The notes beneath the pieces are model-generated. The model was given only the letters and a program-made list of their open reading frames with translations, was not told the origin of the DNA and did no database searches. Shown in pieces: positions 7,877 to 17,325 of a DNA stretch of 64,000 nt. A program made the translations under genes and the position numbers. The DNA is from Alpinimonas psychrophila (lineage in GTDB: Bacteria; Actinomycetota; Actinomycetes; Actinomycetales; Microbacteriaceae): contig NZ_JACGWU010000001.1 of assembly GCF_014137865.1 (NCBI RefSeq), positions 558,001 through 622,000 of the forward strand, read 5' to 3'. Within the stretch, counting starts at the first letter, position 1. Every line of letters begins with the position of its first letter.

Positions 7877-9031
7877 CTATCGATTGCTGAGGGAGTCCAA
7901 TGCCTGGGTAATGTCCGCGAGTAGATCCTCGATGTTTTCGATGCCGACACTGAGGCGAACGAGGTTATCGGGCACTTCAAGCACGGTGCCTCCGACCGAT
8001 TGATGGGTCATGGCACTCGGGTATTCAATGAGAGACTCGACGCCGCCCAGTGATGGCGCGAGAATGAAAAGTTCCGTGCGTGTTTGAAGGGCACGGGCTG
8101 CTGCGGAACCGCTGGCAAGTTGAAGGGACAGCATTCCACCGAAGGCGCTCATCTGCCGGCGAGCAACATCGTGCAACGGATGCGAGGCAAGACCCGGGTA
8201 CAACACGCGGGAGATTGCGGGGTGACGCTCCAACGCTTCGGCAAGCGTTTGGGCGTTACTGGAATGGCGCCCCATCCGAAGGCCAAGCGTCTTGATCCCG
8301 CGGAGGGTGAGGTAAGCATCGAAGGGCGAGGAAACGGCGCCGAGCCAGTTCTGAATCTGCGCGACTTTCTCGGCAAGTTCGTCATTGTTGACAACAACAG
8401 CTCCGCCAATAACGTCACTGTGGCCCCCGAGATACTTCGTTGTGGAGTGCACGATGGCATCCGCTCCGAGCTCAAATGGACGCTGCAAAGCAGGCGTTGC
8501 AAAGGTATTGTCCACGAGGACCAGCGCTCCGTGCTGATGGGCAATGGCGCTCACGCCGGCAACATCGACGATGGTCATCATCGGATTCGTGGGGGTTTCA
8601 ATGCGAACAACGCGTGGTTTCGTGGCGCTGATGACCTCGGCCACATGGGCCAGATCGGTGAAGTCGATACACGAGTGGGAGACCCCCCACGGAACAAGGA
8701 TGTTGTCGATGACGCGGTAAGTTCCTGCATAGGCATCGTTGCCTAAGACAATGTGGTCGCCAGGCTTGAGCGTTGCCCGCAGGAATGCATCCTCGGCCGC
8801 CATCCCGCTGGCGAAGGAATAGGCGTGCGTTCCGCCCTCCAGAGACGCCAGATTTGCTTCCAGAGCAGATCGCGTGGGGTTCGCGCAGCGCGAATATTCG
8901 AAACCGCCAAGTGGCTCTCCTGGAACGTCTTGCCGAAAAGTAGTTGTGAGATACAAGGGCGGGACGACAGCGCCCGTGACGCGATCAGGTTCCTGTCCAG
9001 CGTGAATAGCACGAGTGTTGAAGCCAGTCAT
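7877..9031 (-). CDS. Cystathionine gamma-synthase/lyase paralogue (copy 2)
   Basis: This 384-residue PLP enzyme belongs to the same family as the gene at 3875, with the cofactor lysine at residue 199 ([11 protein letters not shown]) and VDNTFATP. The frame is open further upstream, but the ATG at 9029-9031 is chosen because it has an ACAGGAGA site 8-10 bases before it, gives the family's N-terminus and avoids overlap with the ABC transporter gene. One of the two copies may be the synthase and the other the lyase or a sulfhydrylase. It follows the iron ABC transporter by 43 bases and may be transcribed with it. Confidence 0.9.
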   Translation of the reverse strand: MTGFNTRAIHAGQEPDRVTGAVVPPLYLTTTFRQDVPGEPLGGFEYSRCANPTRSALEANLASLEGGTHAYSFASGMAAEDAFLRATLKPGDHIVLGNDAYAGTYRVIDNILVPWGVSHSCIDFTDLAHVAEVISATKPRVVRIETPTNPMMTIVDVAGVSAIAHQHGALVLVDNTFATPALQRPFELGADAIVHSTTKYLGGHSDVIGGAVVVNNDELAEKVAQIQNWLGAVSSPFDAYLTLRGIKTLGLRMGRHSSNAQTLAEALERHPAISRVLYPGLASHPLHDVARRQMSAFGGMLSLQLASGSAAARALQTRTELFILAPSLGGVESLIEYPSAMTHQSVGGTVLEVPDNLVRLSVGIENIEDLLADITQALDSLSNR

Positions 9032-9074
9032 TTTCGTGGATCTCCTGTTCGACGAGGTATCCCAAAACTTTAGC

Positions 9075-10196
9075 TCAGGGGGCATACCCCAATGCTGGAG
9101 CGGTGAGTTTAACGTCATAATTCGCCCCGATGAGAGGCATCTGGCGGGCGGCTACCAATACCTGAAGCACCGGAACGGTGGTATGCGAACGTGCCGCAAG
9201 GGGCGTTTTCGTATCAGCGACTAGGGTGACTAGCCCGTCATGCCCAGCGAACGAGGTCTCGGTTACGCGCCACCCCTGGCCCGTAACGAGAGAGAGTGAT
9301 TCTGGGCGAACCATGAGGGAAACAAGCTCTCCAGGAACTGGTTGCGTGCCACCTTCCATCCAGGTCATTGGCGTGATTCCAAGAGCACTTAACGCTGAAT
9401 CATGAGGGCCATTTAAGCCGTTGGGATCGCTTTCGCCCTGAACCGTCGTGGCGTGAAGAACGTTCGCGTCCCCCAAAAACTCGGCGCACCACACCGTAGC
9501 TGGCGACGAATAAACGTCCAGCGGAGATCCGGCTTGCTCAATGATGCCGTCATGCATGAGAGCGACATGAGACGCCAACGAAAGGGCTTCCGTTTGGTCG
9601 TGGGTGACGAGCAACGCGGCCGTTTGGGCACGCGCCAAGATGGCTTTGACTTCGGAACGCAGATCAGACCGCAGGATGGGGTCGAGGCCAGCAAACGGTT
9701 CGTCGAGCAAAACGAGTTGAGGCCGGTTCGCTAGCGCTCGCGCAAGGGCCACCCGCTGGGCCTGACCTCCTGAAAGTTCGTGGGGCATGCGAAGCCCAAA
9801 TGCGGTGAGGGAAACGAGCTCTAGAAGCTCTGCCACCCGGTTACTGCGGGCGGCCTTCTTGACTCTCCTGAGCGATGTTGCCAACCCAAAAGCAATGTTT
9901 TCCGCGACGTTGAGGTGAGGAAAAAGAGAGGCATCTTGGGGAACCCAACCGATATTACGTTTGTGAGGGGCGAGGTGAATGCCGTGAGTGGTCAACATCT
10001 GAGTGCCGAGGCGCATGTCGCCGGATGTTGCCCGCTCAAGACCGGCGATTGTGCGCAAAAGTGTCGTCTTTCCGCATCCACTCGGGCCCACAATGGCGGT
10101 GAAATCAGCATCGGATACATCCAACGTGATTCCGCGTAAGACGGGGGTTGCACCGTAACCAACTGTGAGATCAGTGATGCTGAGAAAAGCGGTCAT
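9075..10196 (-). CDS. fbpC: Fe(III) ABC transporter ATP-binding protein (FbpC-like)
   Basis: The 373-residue ATPase has Walker A GPSGCGKTT at residues 37-45, the signature LSGGQAQR and Walker B LLDEPFAGLDP. A C-terminal beta-rich extension of about 130 residues is of the TOBE type found in iron, molybdate and sugar importers. It overlaps the permease gene by 4 bases (ATGA junction), so the two are translationally coupled. With the periplasmic-type lipoprotein and permease it forms a complete iron importer, probably iron-repressed through the operator at 12915. Confidence 0.9.
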   Translation of the reverse strand: MTAFLSITDLTVGYGATPVLRGITLDVSDADFTAIVGPSGCGKTTLLRTIAGLERATSGDMRLGTQMLTTHGIHLAPHKRNIGWVPQDASLFPHLNVAENIAFGLATSLRRVKKAARSNRVAELLELVSLTAFGLRMPHELSGGQAQRVALARALANRPQLVLLDEPFAGLDPILRSDLRSEVKAILARAQTAALLVTHDQTEALSLASHVALMHDGIIEQAGSPLDVYSSPATVWCAEFLGDANVLHATTVQGESDPNGLNGPHDSALSALGITPMTWMEGGTQPVPGELVSLMVRPESLSLVTGQGWRVTETSFAGHDGLVTLVADTKTPLAARSHTTVPVLQVLVAARQMPLIGANYDVKLTAPALGYAP

Positions 10197-11737
10197 AGCG
10201 GGGAACCTCCGCGGCGATCAGATTGGGAGAGCAGAAAAGCAGGAATGGCGGCCAACACTATAAGCATGAGGGCGTACGGGGCAGCCGCTCCGTAGGACGC
10301 CACATCTGTTCGGGACCAGAGCAGTGTTGCCAGGGTGTCCATCCCCGTAGGTCGAAGCATGAGGGTGGCAGGAAGTTCTTTCATCGCCGTGACCATGACC
10401 AGGAGTCCCCCGAGAAGGAATCCGGGGCGCGATAGCGGCCCGGTGACAGAGCGCCAACTCTGGAGCGGGGTGTAGCCGAGCGTTCTCGATACGTCATTAA
10501 GGGATGACGGGATAGCCGCCACTCGAGATCGGATTCCGCCGATTGCCTTGGGGAGAAACATGAAGCCGTAGGCGAGGGCCAGCAGAAAAGTTGTTTGGTA
10601 GAGCGCTGGTGCTGTCCCCAAAGCGAAAAAGACAAGTGAAAGACCGACGACGACTCCGGGGAGGGCCAGGGGAAGATATCCGGCTGATTCAATGGCGCCG
10701 ACGAGGCGACCACCATAGCGCGCCGCCAGAAGGGCAATGGGAGTTGCGAGGGCCACGGCAACCAGAGCTCCACCAAGACTGAGGATGAGAGTATTGACCG
10801 TCGCTGACCATAATCGCGCCGGATCAAGGCTCGCCAGGGCCTCGGCTGAAAACATTCGAAGGAGCATGACGGTCACGGGAATCACTACCACTGCGAAAGC
10901 GGGAAAGGAAAGAACCGCAAACAACGGTGTTAGTCGTGGGTGAAGGTCACTAATTCGCGTTCGCCCGACAGTGAGCCTCGAGACATTTCTGGTCCGGGCT
11001 TTTCCCCTGGCGAGCCGTTCGCCAAACACAATGATGATCGCCAGGGTGATTAGGATAAGGCTCAGAACGGCGGCCAAGTTTCTGTCGTAGCTTGCCCCGT
11101 ACGCCTGGTATATGGCGGTCGTCAATACGGGAAAGCGAAAGAGGGCCACTCCCCCAAAATCGGAAATTACGTAAAGAAAAACAAGTAGTGAACCGGCAAG
11201 CGCGGGGGTGCGAACGTTGTGCCACGACCCTGACAGCAATGCGGAGAAGGGTGACCTTCCCAAGGTTCTCGCGACATCTTCAAAGTCGGTTGTTGCCGAC
11301 TGCAAGGCTGAGGCGACCGGCAGCGTGATGTAAGGAACCGTGACCATGGTCAAGACGAGCCATGCTGCCGCGAATCCCTGCATGGTAGGAAACGCTGCCA
11401 GAAGTCCGTACGCGGCAAGGTAGCTGGGAACGGCAAGTGGAAGAGCGGCTATCACCATCCAGAATGCGCGCAGCGGGATTCTGACGCGAGAGAGGAGAAA
11501 AGCACTGGGGAGGCCAATTGCAAGGGCACTGAACGTAACGGTGATGGCCAACCCCAGAGAATTACCAATCAGGAGCGGGAGGCGCGGACGCTCCAAGAGG
11601 CTCAGAAATGATTCGCCACCTTCAGCAAATGCCCGAACGAGGAGGTAGCCAACGGGAATCACCGCGACAAGCGCGGCGACGGCGGCTACCGCGACAAGAG
11701 GTCGGGGTAGCCGCTGATTTGCTACGGTACGTGGCAC
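10193..11737 (-). CDS. fbpB: Fe(III) ABC transporter permease (FbpB-like)
   Basis: The 514-residue integral membrane protein has about twelve predicted helices in two homologous halves, each with a binding-protein-dependent permease module. This fused two-module form is typical of FbpB/SfuB ferric iron permeases. The EAA-like loops are visible around DVARTLGRSPFSA (first half) and DVSRTLGYTPLQS (second half); these dock onto the ATPase. It lies 43 bases after the binding-protein gene and overlaps the ATPase gene by 4 bases. Confidence 0.9.
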   Translation of the reverse strand: MPRTVANQRLPRPLVAVAAVAALVAVIPVGYLLVRAFAEGGESFLSLLERPRLPLLIGNSLGLAITVTFSALAIGLPSAFLLSRVRIPLRAFWMVIAALPLAVPSYLAAYGLLAAFPTMQGFAAAWLVLTMVTVPYITLPVASALQSATTDFEDVARTLGRSPFSALLSGSWHNVRTPALAGSLLVFLYVISDFGGVALFRFPVLTTAIYQAYGASYDRNLAAVLSLILITLAIIIVFGERLARGKARTRNVSRLTVGRTRISDLHPRLTPLFAVLSFPAFAVVVIPVTVMLLRMFSAEALASLDPARLWSATVNTLILSLGGALVAVALATPIALLAARYGGRLVGAIESAGYLPLALPGVVVGLSLVFFALGTAPALYQTTFLLALAYGFMFLPKAIGGIRSRVAAIPSSLNDVSRTLGYTPLQSWRSVTGPLSRPGFLLGGLLVMVTAMKELPATLMLRPTGMDTLATLLWSRTDVASYGAAAPYALMLIVLAAIPAFLLSQSDRRGGSPL

Positions 11738-11780
11738 GGTCGCAGAATCCCTTGGGTTACTGGTTTTAGGTTCTCGGGGT

Positions 11781-12836
11781 TTACAGGAGACCGTGCTTGG
11801 CGAGCATTCTTTGGGTGTCGCTGAGAGACTCTAAATCGTCAAGATTCAACTCTACATTGGCAAGACTTGAGAGGGACGGCAATCCAACCGGAGCATCGAT
11901 TCCCGGCAACAACGGGTATTCGAAGGTCTCATTGACAAAATACTGCTGGGCTGCGGATGAAATCAAAAAGCGGAGAAATTGCAGTGCTTCCGCATTGGAC
12001 GCCGAGCCTTTCATGATGCCGGCTCCGGTAACGTTGACGATTCCACCGGCGTCTCCTGGCAAGAATTTCAATTGCGCGCGCATGTTCTCAACCCCTAACT
12101 CTGCGGCACTCTGGTACCAGTAGTAGTGGTTGATCAACGCAATATCGAGTTGCCCAGAATTGACGAGGTCGAGGGTTGCACCATTCTTCTCGGTCAAAAC
12201 GGGGCTGTTAGCGGCCATATCTGACACCCATTGCTCAGCTACGGTTTCACCCTCAATCACACGCAAAGCGGTGACGAACGACTGAAAGCTGGCGTTCCCG
12301 GGAGGGAACCCTACGCGACCGCTCCATTGGGGCGCCGTTAGCTCTAGGACGGAATCGGGAACATCCGTGGCCGCAATTTTTTGAGAATCATATGCAATAA
12401 CACGAGCGCGGCCGGTTACCCCAACCCAATCGCTATTGGTCGAGGAAAAGTCCTGAGGAATCACTTCAGTGATGTCGTTGGGGAGGCCCGCCAGTAGGTC
12501 AGCGGTTGACAGGGCACCTAACGCCCCTGCATCCTGCGAGAGAAAGACGTTGGCCGGAGACCTATCTCCCTCTTCAATCAACAGCGCGGCGAGTTCTGGG
12601 CTCGTGCCGTAACGCACGTCCACTGCGATGCCGGTCTCTGCCGTGAACATTTCCAGTAACGGAGAAATCAGAGCCTCATCGCGACCGGCATAGATTGTGA
12701 GGACGCCAGCGTTTGTTGTGCCGCTGCCCGAGCCAACTTCGGCGCTGGTGGCGCCGGCGCAACCCGTCAGGGCAAGAGCTGACGCGGCGATTAGTGAGAT
12801 AAAGGGAACGGTGCGTGACCGTGTGGAGAGACGCAA
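11781..12836 (-). CDS. fbpA: Fe(III) ABC transporter substrate-binding lipoprotein (FbpA-like)
   Basis: The 351-residue protein begins with a lipoprotein signal peptide: basic N-terminus, hydrophobic core and lipobox LTGC with the lipidated cysteine at residue 26. The mature part (GVLTIYAGRDEALISPLL) matches the extracellular solute-binding family 1 iron proteins, and INHYYWYQ contains the paired tyrosines that coordinate ferric iron. The start is TTG with no strong Shine-Dalgarno; a TGA lies nine codons upstream in frame, so the true start cannot be much earlier. It is the first gene of the iron operon, directly behind the iron box. Confidence 0.88.
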   Translation of the reverse strand: MRLSTRSRTVPFISLIAASALALTGCAGATSAEVGSGSGTTNAGVLTIYAGRDEALISPLLEMFTAETGIAVDVRYGTSPELAALLIEEGDRSPANVFLSQDAGALGALSTADLLAGLPNDITEVIPQDFSSTNSDWVGVTGRARVIAYDSQKIAATDVPDSVLELTAPQWSGRVGFPPGNASFQSFVTALRVIEGETVAEQWVSDMAANSPVLTEKNGATLDLVNSGQLDIALINHYYWYQSAAELGVENMRAQLKFLPGDAGGIVNVTGAGIMKGSASNAEALQFLRFLISSAAQQYFVNETFEYPLLPGIDAPVGLPSLSSLANVELNLDDLESLSDTQRMLAKHGLL

Positions 12837-12907
12837 AAGGAGACTACTTTCAGCAATGTTTCAGTAATAGTTCAGGACACAAGCTAAAACAAGCCCGGCC
12901 GAGCCAT

Positions 12908-12936
12908 GTCTTACTTAGGTAAGCCTAACCTAACAA
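12908..12936 (-). promoter_or_regulatory. DtxR/IdeR iron box over the fbpA promoter
   Basis: The 19 bases at 12915-12933 (plus strand TTAGGTAAGCCTAACCTAA) match the DtxR/IdeR consensus TTAGGTTAGCCTAACCTAA with one difference. On the minus strand a -35 TTGTTA (12931-12936) and -10 TAAGAC (12908-12913), 17 bases apart, flank the box, so the repressor would cover the spacer and block the promoter when iron is plentiful. The box ends 79 bases upstream of the fbpA start. Confidence 0.85.
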
Positions 12937-12973
12937 ATCTAACAATGCTAGAGGGAGAAACGAGATCGAAAAA

Positions 12974-13303
12974 CTAGATGGAGAAGCCGAGGGCGCGCAT
13001 CATGTCACGACCGTCATCCGTGATTTTCTCAGGTCCCCAGGGTGGCATCCAAACCCAGTTAATGCGAAAGGCATTCACGACGTTATCGAGCGACTCGGCG
13101 GTCTGTTCCTCGAGAACATCGGTCAGGGGGCAGCCGGCGCTCGTGAGGGTCATGTGAATGATGAGAGCGTCATTCTCCTCGTCCCACGCGAGGTCATAAA
13201 TGAGACCGAGGTCGACAATGTTGATGCCGAGCTCGGGGTCCATGACCTCTTTCAGGGCCTCAATGACCTCGTTGTACTTCTCGTCGCTCAGTGAAACAGA
13301 CAC
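12974..13303 (-). CDS. sufT: SufT-like Fe-S assembly factor (MIP18/DUF59 family)
   Basis: The 109-residue protein matches the MIP18/PaaD-like family: MDPELGINIVDLGL at the start of the domain and TSAGCPLTDVL with the conserved cysteine in the middle. SufT helps mature or transfer iron-sulfur clusters. It is the last gene of the SUF operon, starting 2 bases after the sufC stop. Only about 40 bases separate its stop from the iron box of the fbp operon, and no terminator is visible there, so some read-through into iron uptake genes is possible. Confidence 0.88.
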   Translation of the reverse strand: MSVSLSDEKYNEVIEALKEVMDPELGINIVDLGLIYDLAWDEENDALIIHMTLTSAGCPLTDVLEEQTAESLDNVVNAFRINWVWMPPWGPEKITDDGRDMMRALGFSI

Positions 13304-13305
13304 TC

Positions 13306-14064
13306 TTAAACGGCTAACTCAAGGAAACGGTCGTATCCCTCGTTTTCGAGGCGATCGGCCAGTTCAGGACCACCCTCTTCGGCAATGCGGCCATTCACGA
13401 AGACGTGAACAAAGTCGGGCTGAATGTAGCGAAGAATGCGGGTGTAGTGCGTGATGAGGAGAACGCCAAGACCGGTGCTTTCCTTCGCGCGGTTGACGCC
13501 TTCCGAAACAATCTTGAGCGCGTCTACGTCGAGGCCTGAGTCGGTCTCATCCAGAACCGCAAAGCGAGGCTTGAGTAATTCGAGTTGCAAGATTTCGTGA
13601 CGCTTCTTCTCGCCGCCGGAGAATCCTTCGTTGACGTTGCGCTCGGCGAACGTCTTGTCCATGCGCAAGCTTTCCATGGCAACGCGAACATCCTTGATCC
13701 AATTACGGATGGCCGGTGCTTCCCCGTCAATAGCGGTCTTGGCGGTGCGCAAGAAGTTGGTGACGGTGACGCCAGGAATCTCAACGGGGTACTGCATCGC
13801 CAAAAATAGGCCGGCACGGGCACGTTCGTCGACGGTCATGGCCAAAACATCGGCACCGTCCAGCGTGATTGAACCACTCTCGACTTTGTACTTCGGGTGA
13901 CCCGCGATGGTGTATGCGAGCGTTGACTTGCCGGAACCGTTGGGACCCATGATGGCGTGGGTTTCGCCCGAGTTGATTATCAGGTCGACTCCGCGCAGAA
14001 TCTGCGTGGTGCCCTGTTCGGTCTCGACGCTGACATGCAGGTCGGTGATCTTCAGTGTTGACAT
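13306..14064 (-). CDS. sufC: Fe-S cluster assembly ATPase SufC
   Basis: The 252-residue ABC-type ATPase carries Walker A GPNGSGKST near residue 40, the FSGGEKKR signature specific for SufC and Walker B AVLDETDSGLD. It powers the SufBCD scaffold that builds clusters in the cytoplasm. The gene lies 3 bases after the Rieske gene within the SUF operon. Confidence 0.95.
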   Translation of the reverse strand: MSTLKITDLHVSVETEQGTTQILRGVDLIINSGETHAIMGPNGSGKSTLAYTIAGHPKYKVESGSITLDGADVLAMTVDERARAGLFLAMQYPVEIPGVTVTNFLRTAKTAIDGEAPAIRNWIKDVRVAMESLRMDKTFAERNVNEGFSGGEKKRHEILQLELLKPRFAVLDETDSGLDVDALKIVSEGVNRAKESTGLGVLLITHYTRILRYIQPDFVHVFVNGRIAEEGGPELADRLENEGYDRFLELAV

Positions 14065-14067
14065 GAG

Positions 14068-14394
14068 TTAGATCTCTTTCGTGAGCGTTGGGTCAATGTA
14101 AATGTCACCGTCGATGGTCACGACAGTAAACACGGGAACGGGTTCGTAGGCAGGAAGCGTGAGCGGCTTCCCGGTGCGCAGCTCGAACTTTGAGCCGTGA
14201 GCCCAGCATTCGAGGGTGTCATCTTCAACGAATCCTTCGGAGAGGGAAATGTCACCGTGCGTGCACGTGTCACCAATGGCGTGGATGTCACCAGCCGAGT
14301 CCAACACCAGTGCCATGGGAATTCCACCGACGATGACGCGCTTGGCGGTGTTTAACGTGAGCTCTGATACGGAGCAGACTTTTTCTTGAGCCAT
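14068..14394 (-). CDS. Rieske-type ferredoxin in the SUF operon
   Basis: The 108-residue protein has a complete Rieske [2Fe-2S] motif: CTH (Cys and His ligands) followed by CWAH, with the surrounding THGDISL and CWAHGSKFEL typical of ferredoxin subunits of non-heme iron oxygenases. It overlaps the sufD stop by one base and precedes sufC, a placement common in actinobacterial suf operons. It may supply electrons for cluster assembly or be a target of it; its exact role is not established. Confidence 0.9.
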   Translation of the reverse strand: MAQEKVCSVSELTLNTAKRVIVGGIPMALVLDSAGDIHAIGDTCTHGDISLSEGFVEDDTLECWAHGSKFELRTGKPLTLPAYEPVPVFTVVTIDGDIYIDPTLTKEI

Positions 14395-15614
14395 TAGCGA
14401 AGACTCGCAATGTGAACGTTCTCAAGTTCGCTATCGAGCGCCGCATGAATGTCGGCTTCGAGCGCGGGAACATGCAATTGCTGAACAATTTCGTTCAAGA
14501 ATCCGCGCACAACCAGTTTGCGAGCCTCTTCTTCGTTGATGCCGCGAGCTTGCAGGTAGAAAAGCTGTTCGTCATCGAAGCGCCCTGTGGCACTCGCGTG
14601 ACCAGCGCCGGCGATGTCGCCCGTTTCAATTTCAAGGTTCGGGATCGAATCGGCACGGGTGCCTTCGGAGAGAACAAGGTTGCGGTTCTGCTCGTAGCTG
14701 TCGGTTCCGATCCCCTTGGAACCGATGAGTACGTCACCGATCCAAACGGTGCGAGCACCCTTGCCTTGAAGGGCGCCTTTGTAGGTGACCCGAGACTTGG
14801 TCTGGGGTGCATCGTGGAAAACGTAGACCTGCTGCTCGATGTGCTGGCCGGCGTCGGCGAAGTACAGACCGAGCAGCTCAACGGATCCCCCGGCTTCGGC
14901 AAGGTGGGCGGAGGGGTTGATACGAATCACATCGCCGCCGAGTGAAACAAGGGCGTGTTTGAGGTTGGCGTCGCGTCCAATGCGTGCAAAATGCGACCCC
15001 AAGTGGACGGCGTCGGCATTCCACTGTTGAACAGAGATCACAGACAGATTCGCACTCTCCCCCGCCAGAATCTCCACGTTCTCGACGAGCTGAGCGGCGC
15101 CAGTGTTGCGAATAATGACGGTTGACTTTGAGAATGGAGCGGCCTCAATGATGATGTGCGCGGCGCGCGGCGCGGAACCCAGAGCATCGCGCGTGATTGT
15201 GACCTCGCTCACGTCCTCCGCACCGATCGACACGAGAAGCACCTCAGTTGCGGCGCTCCACGCATTGGCCGATGCTCGATCCTCGGGGATGCCGACCGAA
15301 CCCACGCGGGGGTCGGTCACGGGAATCCAAGAGAAGCTCACACCGGCAGACTCCGTTGCGGAGTATGGAAAACGCGAACCGTCGAGGTCGCCACCGGTGA
15401 AAGCTGTGAGCTTGGCGACCGGGGAATGCTTCCAGTCGAGTTCGCGACCGTTGACGGCCTCGAAATCTTCGGGGTGAGTGGATTTAAAACGCGCCGAACG
15501 CGTCTGAACGGGCGCAACCCGGCCGGCTCCATTGGAATGGGCCTTGATGCCGTGCTGTTCGGTTGTCGTTGTAGGGGTGGTTGTCGTAGCGGTATCGGGT
15601 GAGGCGAGGGACAT
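14394..15614 (-). CDS. sufD: Fe-S cluster assembly protein SufD
   Basis: The 406-residue protein belongs to the SufB/SufD beta-helix family. The C-terminal segment GHASATGRFDDEQLFYLQARGI is the family's signature region and aligns with the matching part of SufB. The N-terminal 30 residues are Thr-rich and low in complexity. SufD pairs with SufB on the SufC dimer to form the scaffold complex. It is directly adjacent to sufB with no spacer. Confidence 0.94.
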   Translation of the reverse strand: MSLASPDTATTTTPTTTTEQHGIKAHSNGAGRVAPVQTRSARFKSTHPEDFEAVNGRELDWKHSPVAKLTAFTGGDLDGSRFPYSATESAGVSFSWIPVTDPRVGSVGIPEDRASANAWSAATEVLLVSIGAEDVSEVTITRDALGSAPRAAHIIIEAAPFSKSTVIIRNTGAAQLVENVEILAGESANLSVISVQQWNADAVHLGSHFARIGRDANLKHALVSLGGDVIRINPSAHLAEAGGSVELLGLYFADAGQHIEQQVYVFHDAPQTKSRVTYKGALQGKGARTVWIGDVLIGSKGIGTDSYEQNRNLVLSEGTRADSIPNLEIETGDIAGAGHASATGRFDDEQLFYLQARGINEEEARKLVVRGFLNEIVQQLHVPALEADIHAALDSELENVHIASLR

Positions 15615-17033
15615 TTAGCCGACGGACCCTTCCATGCCCATTTCAATGAGCTTGTTGAGTTCGAGCGCGTATTCCATGGGCAACTCGCGGGCAATGGGTT
15701 CGATGAAGCCGCGCACAATCATGGCCATGGCTTCGTCTTCGGGCATGCCGCGAGACATCAGGTAGAACAACTGTTCTGCGCTGACTTTCGAGACGGTCGC
15801 TTCGTGACCCAGTTGCACATCATCGACACGAATATCGATGGCAGGGTAGGTGTCACTTCGGGAAATGGAATCAACCAAGAGCGCGTCGCAACGGACGGTA
15901 TTGGCGGAGTGGTGTGCGTTGGCATCAATTCGTACTTCGCCGCGGTAGCCGGCTCGGCCACCGCCACGGGCCACAGACTTCGAGATGATTGATGACTGAG
16001 TGTACGGAGCCATGTGAATCATCTTCGCGCCGGCATCTTGATGCTGACCGGGGCCGGCAAACGCTACGGACAGAGTCTCACCCTTGGCGTGCTCGCCCAC
16101 CAGGTAGATCGAGGGGTACTTCATCGTGACTTTGGAGCCGATGTTGCCATCGATCCATTCCATGGTGGCCCCCTCGTGCGCTATGGCACGCTTGGTCACA
16201 AGGTTGTAGACGTTATTCGACCAGTTCTGGATGGTCGTGTAGCGAACGCGCGCGTTCTTCTTCACGATGATTTCCACAACTGCAGAGTGCAACGAGTCGC
16301 TCTTGTAGATCGGGGCGGTGCAACCCTCGATGTAGTGAACGTAGCTTCCCTCGTCGGCAATGATAAGCGTTCGCTCAAACTGCCCCATGTTCTCCGTGTT
16401 GATGCGGAAGTAGGCCTGGAGAGGAATCTCCACGTGAACGCCGGGCGGCACGTAGACGAACGAGCCACCGGACCACACCGAGGTGTTGAGCGCCGCAAAC
16501 TTGTTGTCTCCCGCGGGGATAACCGTCGCAAAATATTCCTTGAACAATTCAGGATGCTCGCGAAGCGCCGTGTCGGTATCCATGAAGATGACGCCCTGAC
16601 GCTCGAGGTCCTCGTTGATCTGGTGATACACAACTTCAGACTCATACTGTGCCGCCACACCGGAGACGAGACGTTGACGTTCTGCCTCGGGAATTCCAAG
16701 GCGTTCGTAGGTCTCTTTGATCTCGTCGGGAAGATCGTCCCACGTTTGGGCTTGCTTTTCCGTGGAGCGAACAAAGTACTTAATGTTGTCAAAGTCGATG
16801 CCCGAGATGTCGGCGCCCCATTTTGGCATGGGCTTGCGCAGGAACATCTTGTAGGCCTTAAGGCGTGCGTCCAACATCCACTGAGGCTCGCTCTTGAGGT
16901 TAGAAATATCGGTGACGACATCCTCGTTGATTCCGCGGCGAGCACTGGCTCCAGCGGCGTCTTTGTCGTGCCAGCCGAATTCGTATGTCCCTAAGCCATC
17001 AAGTTCGGGCCGGTCGATTAGTACGTCTGACAT
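15615..17033 (-). CDS. sufB: Fe-S cluster assembly protein SufB
   Basis: The 472-residue scaffold protein has the SufB markers [18 protein letters not shown] in the core, IEGCTAPIY with its conserved cysteine, and [20 protein letters not shown] near the C-terminus. It is the first gene of sufB-sufD-Rieske-sufC-sufT. The ATG is preceded by GAGAGGAAG. No sufR-type repressor and no sufS or sufU is in the window; the 292 bases to the divergent ctaA start show no clear iron box or SufR site. Confidence 0.95.
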   Translation of the reverse strand: MSDVLIDRPELDGLGTYEFGWHDKDAAGASARRGINEDVVTDISNLKSEPQWMLDARLKAYKMFLRKPMPKWGADISGIDFDNIKYFVRSTEKQAQTWDDLPDEIKETYERLGIPEAERQRLVSGVAAQYESEVVYHQINEDLERQGVIFMDTDTALREHPELFKEYFATVIPAGDNKFAALNTSVWSGGSFVYVPPGVHVEIPLQAYFRINTENMGQFERTLIIADEGSYVHYIEGCTAPIYKSDSLHSAVVEIIVKKNARVRYTTIQNWSNNVYNLVTKRAIAHEGATMEWIDGNIGSKVTMKYPSIYLVGEHAKGETLSVAFAGPGQHQDAGAKMIHMAPYTQSSIISKSVARGGGRAGYRGEVRIDANAHHSANTVRCDALLVDSISRSDTYPAIDIRVDDVQLGHEATVSKVSAEQLFYLMSRGMPEDEAMAMIVRGFIEPIARELPMEYALELNKLIEMGMEGSVG

Positions 17034-17325
17034 GGCTTCCTCTCATTGCGTTGTGTTCTTTAATAAGTCACGCGCGCATCAATGCATTCCCGCCTTGTTA
17101 CGAAAGCGAAAGAGAACGTCGACCAAGGCGACTCCAGCGAATCTAGAATGATGAAAGAACTCGAAAGGCAATCACGAAACCCGCAGGTACCTTGCGTGTC
17201 CTCGCCTTCGAGATATCAGCTTGCGCTGACCACACTGAACTCCCCTAAGTCTAGCCCGGGGGCTGCAAAATCAACAGGCTTTGTTGTTCTTCATGAGCGA
17301 ACAGATTCTTCCAAGGAGTAGCACG

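Noticed and set aside
16014-16994. Open frame of 326 codons opposite sufB
   Set aside because: Same cause: strong third-position bias of sufB leaves the opposite frame open. No ribosome-binding site or known family.
17034-17325. SufR or iron-box control site in the sufB-ctaA gap
   Set aside because: Read on both strands, the gap has no good palindrome and no match to the DtxR consensus. CCCTAAGTCTAGCC near 17243 is only a partial resemblance.
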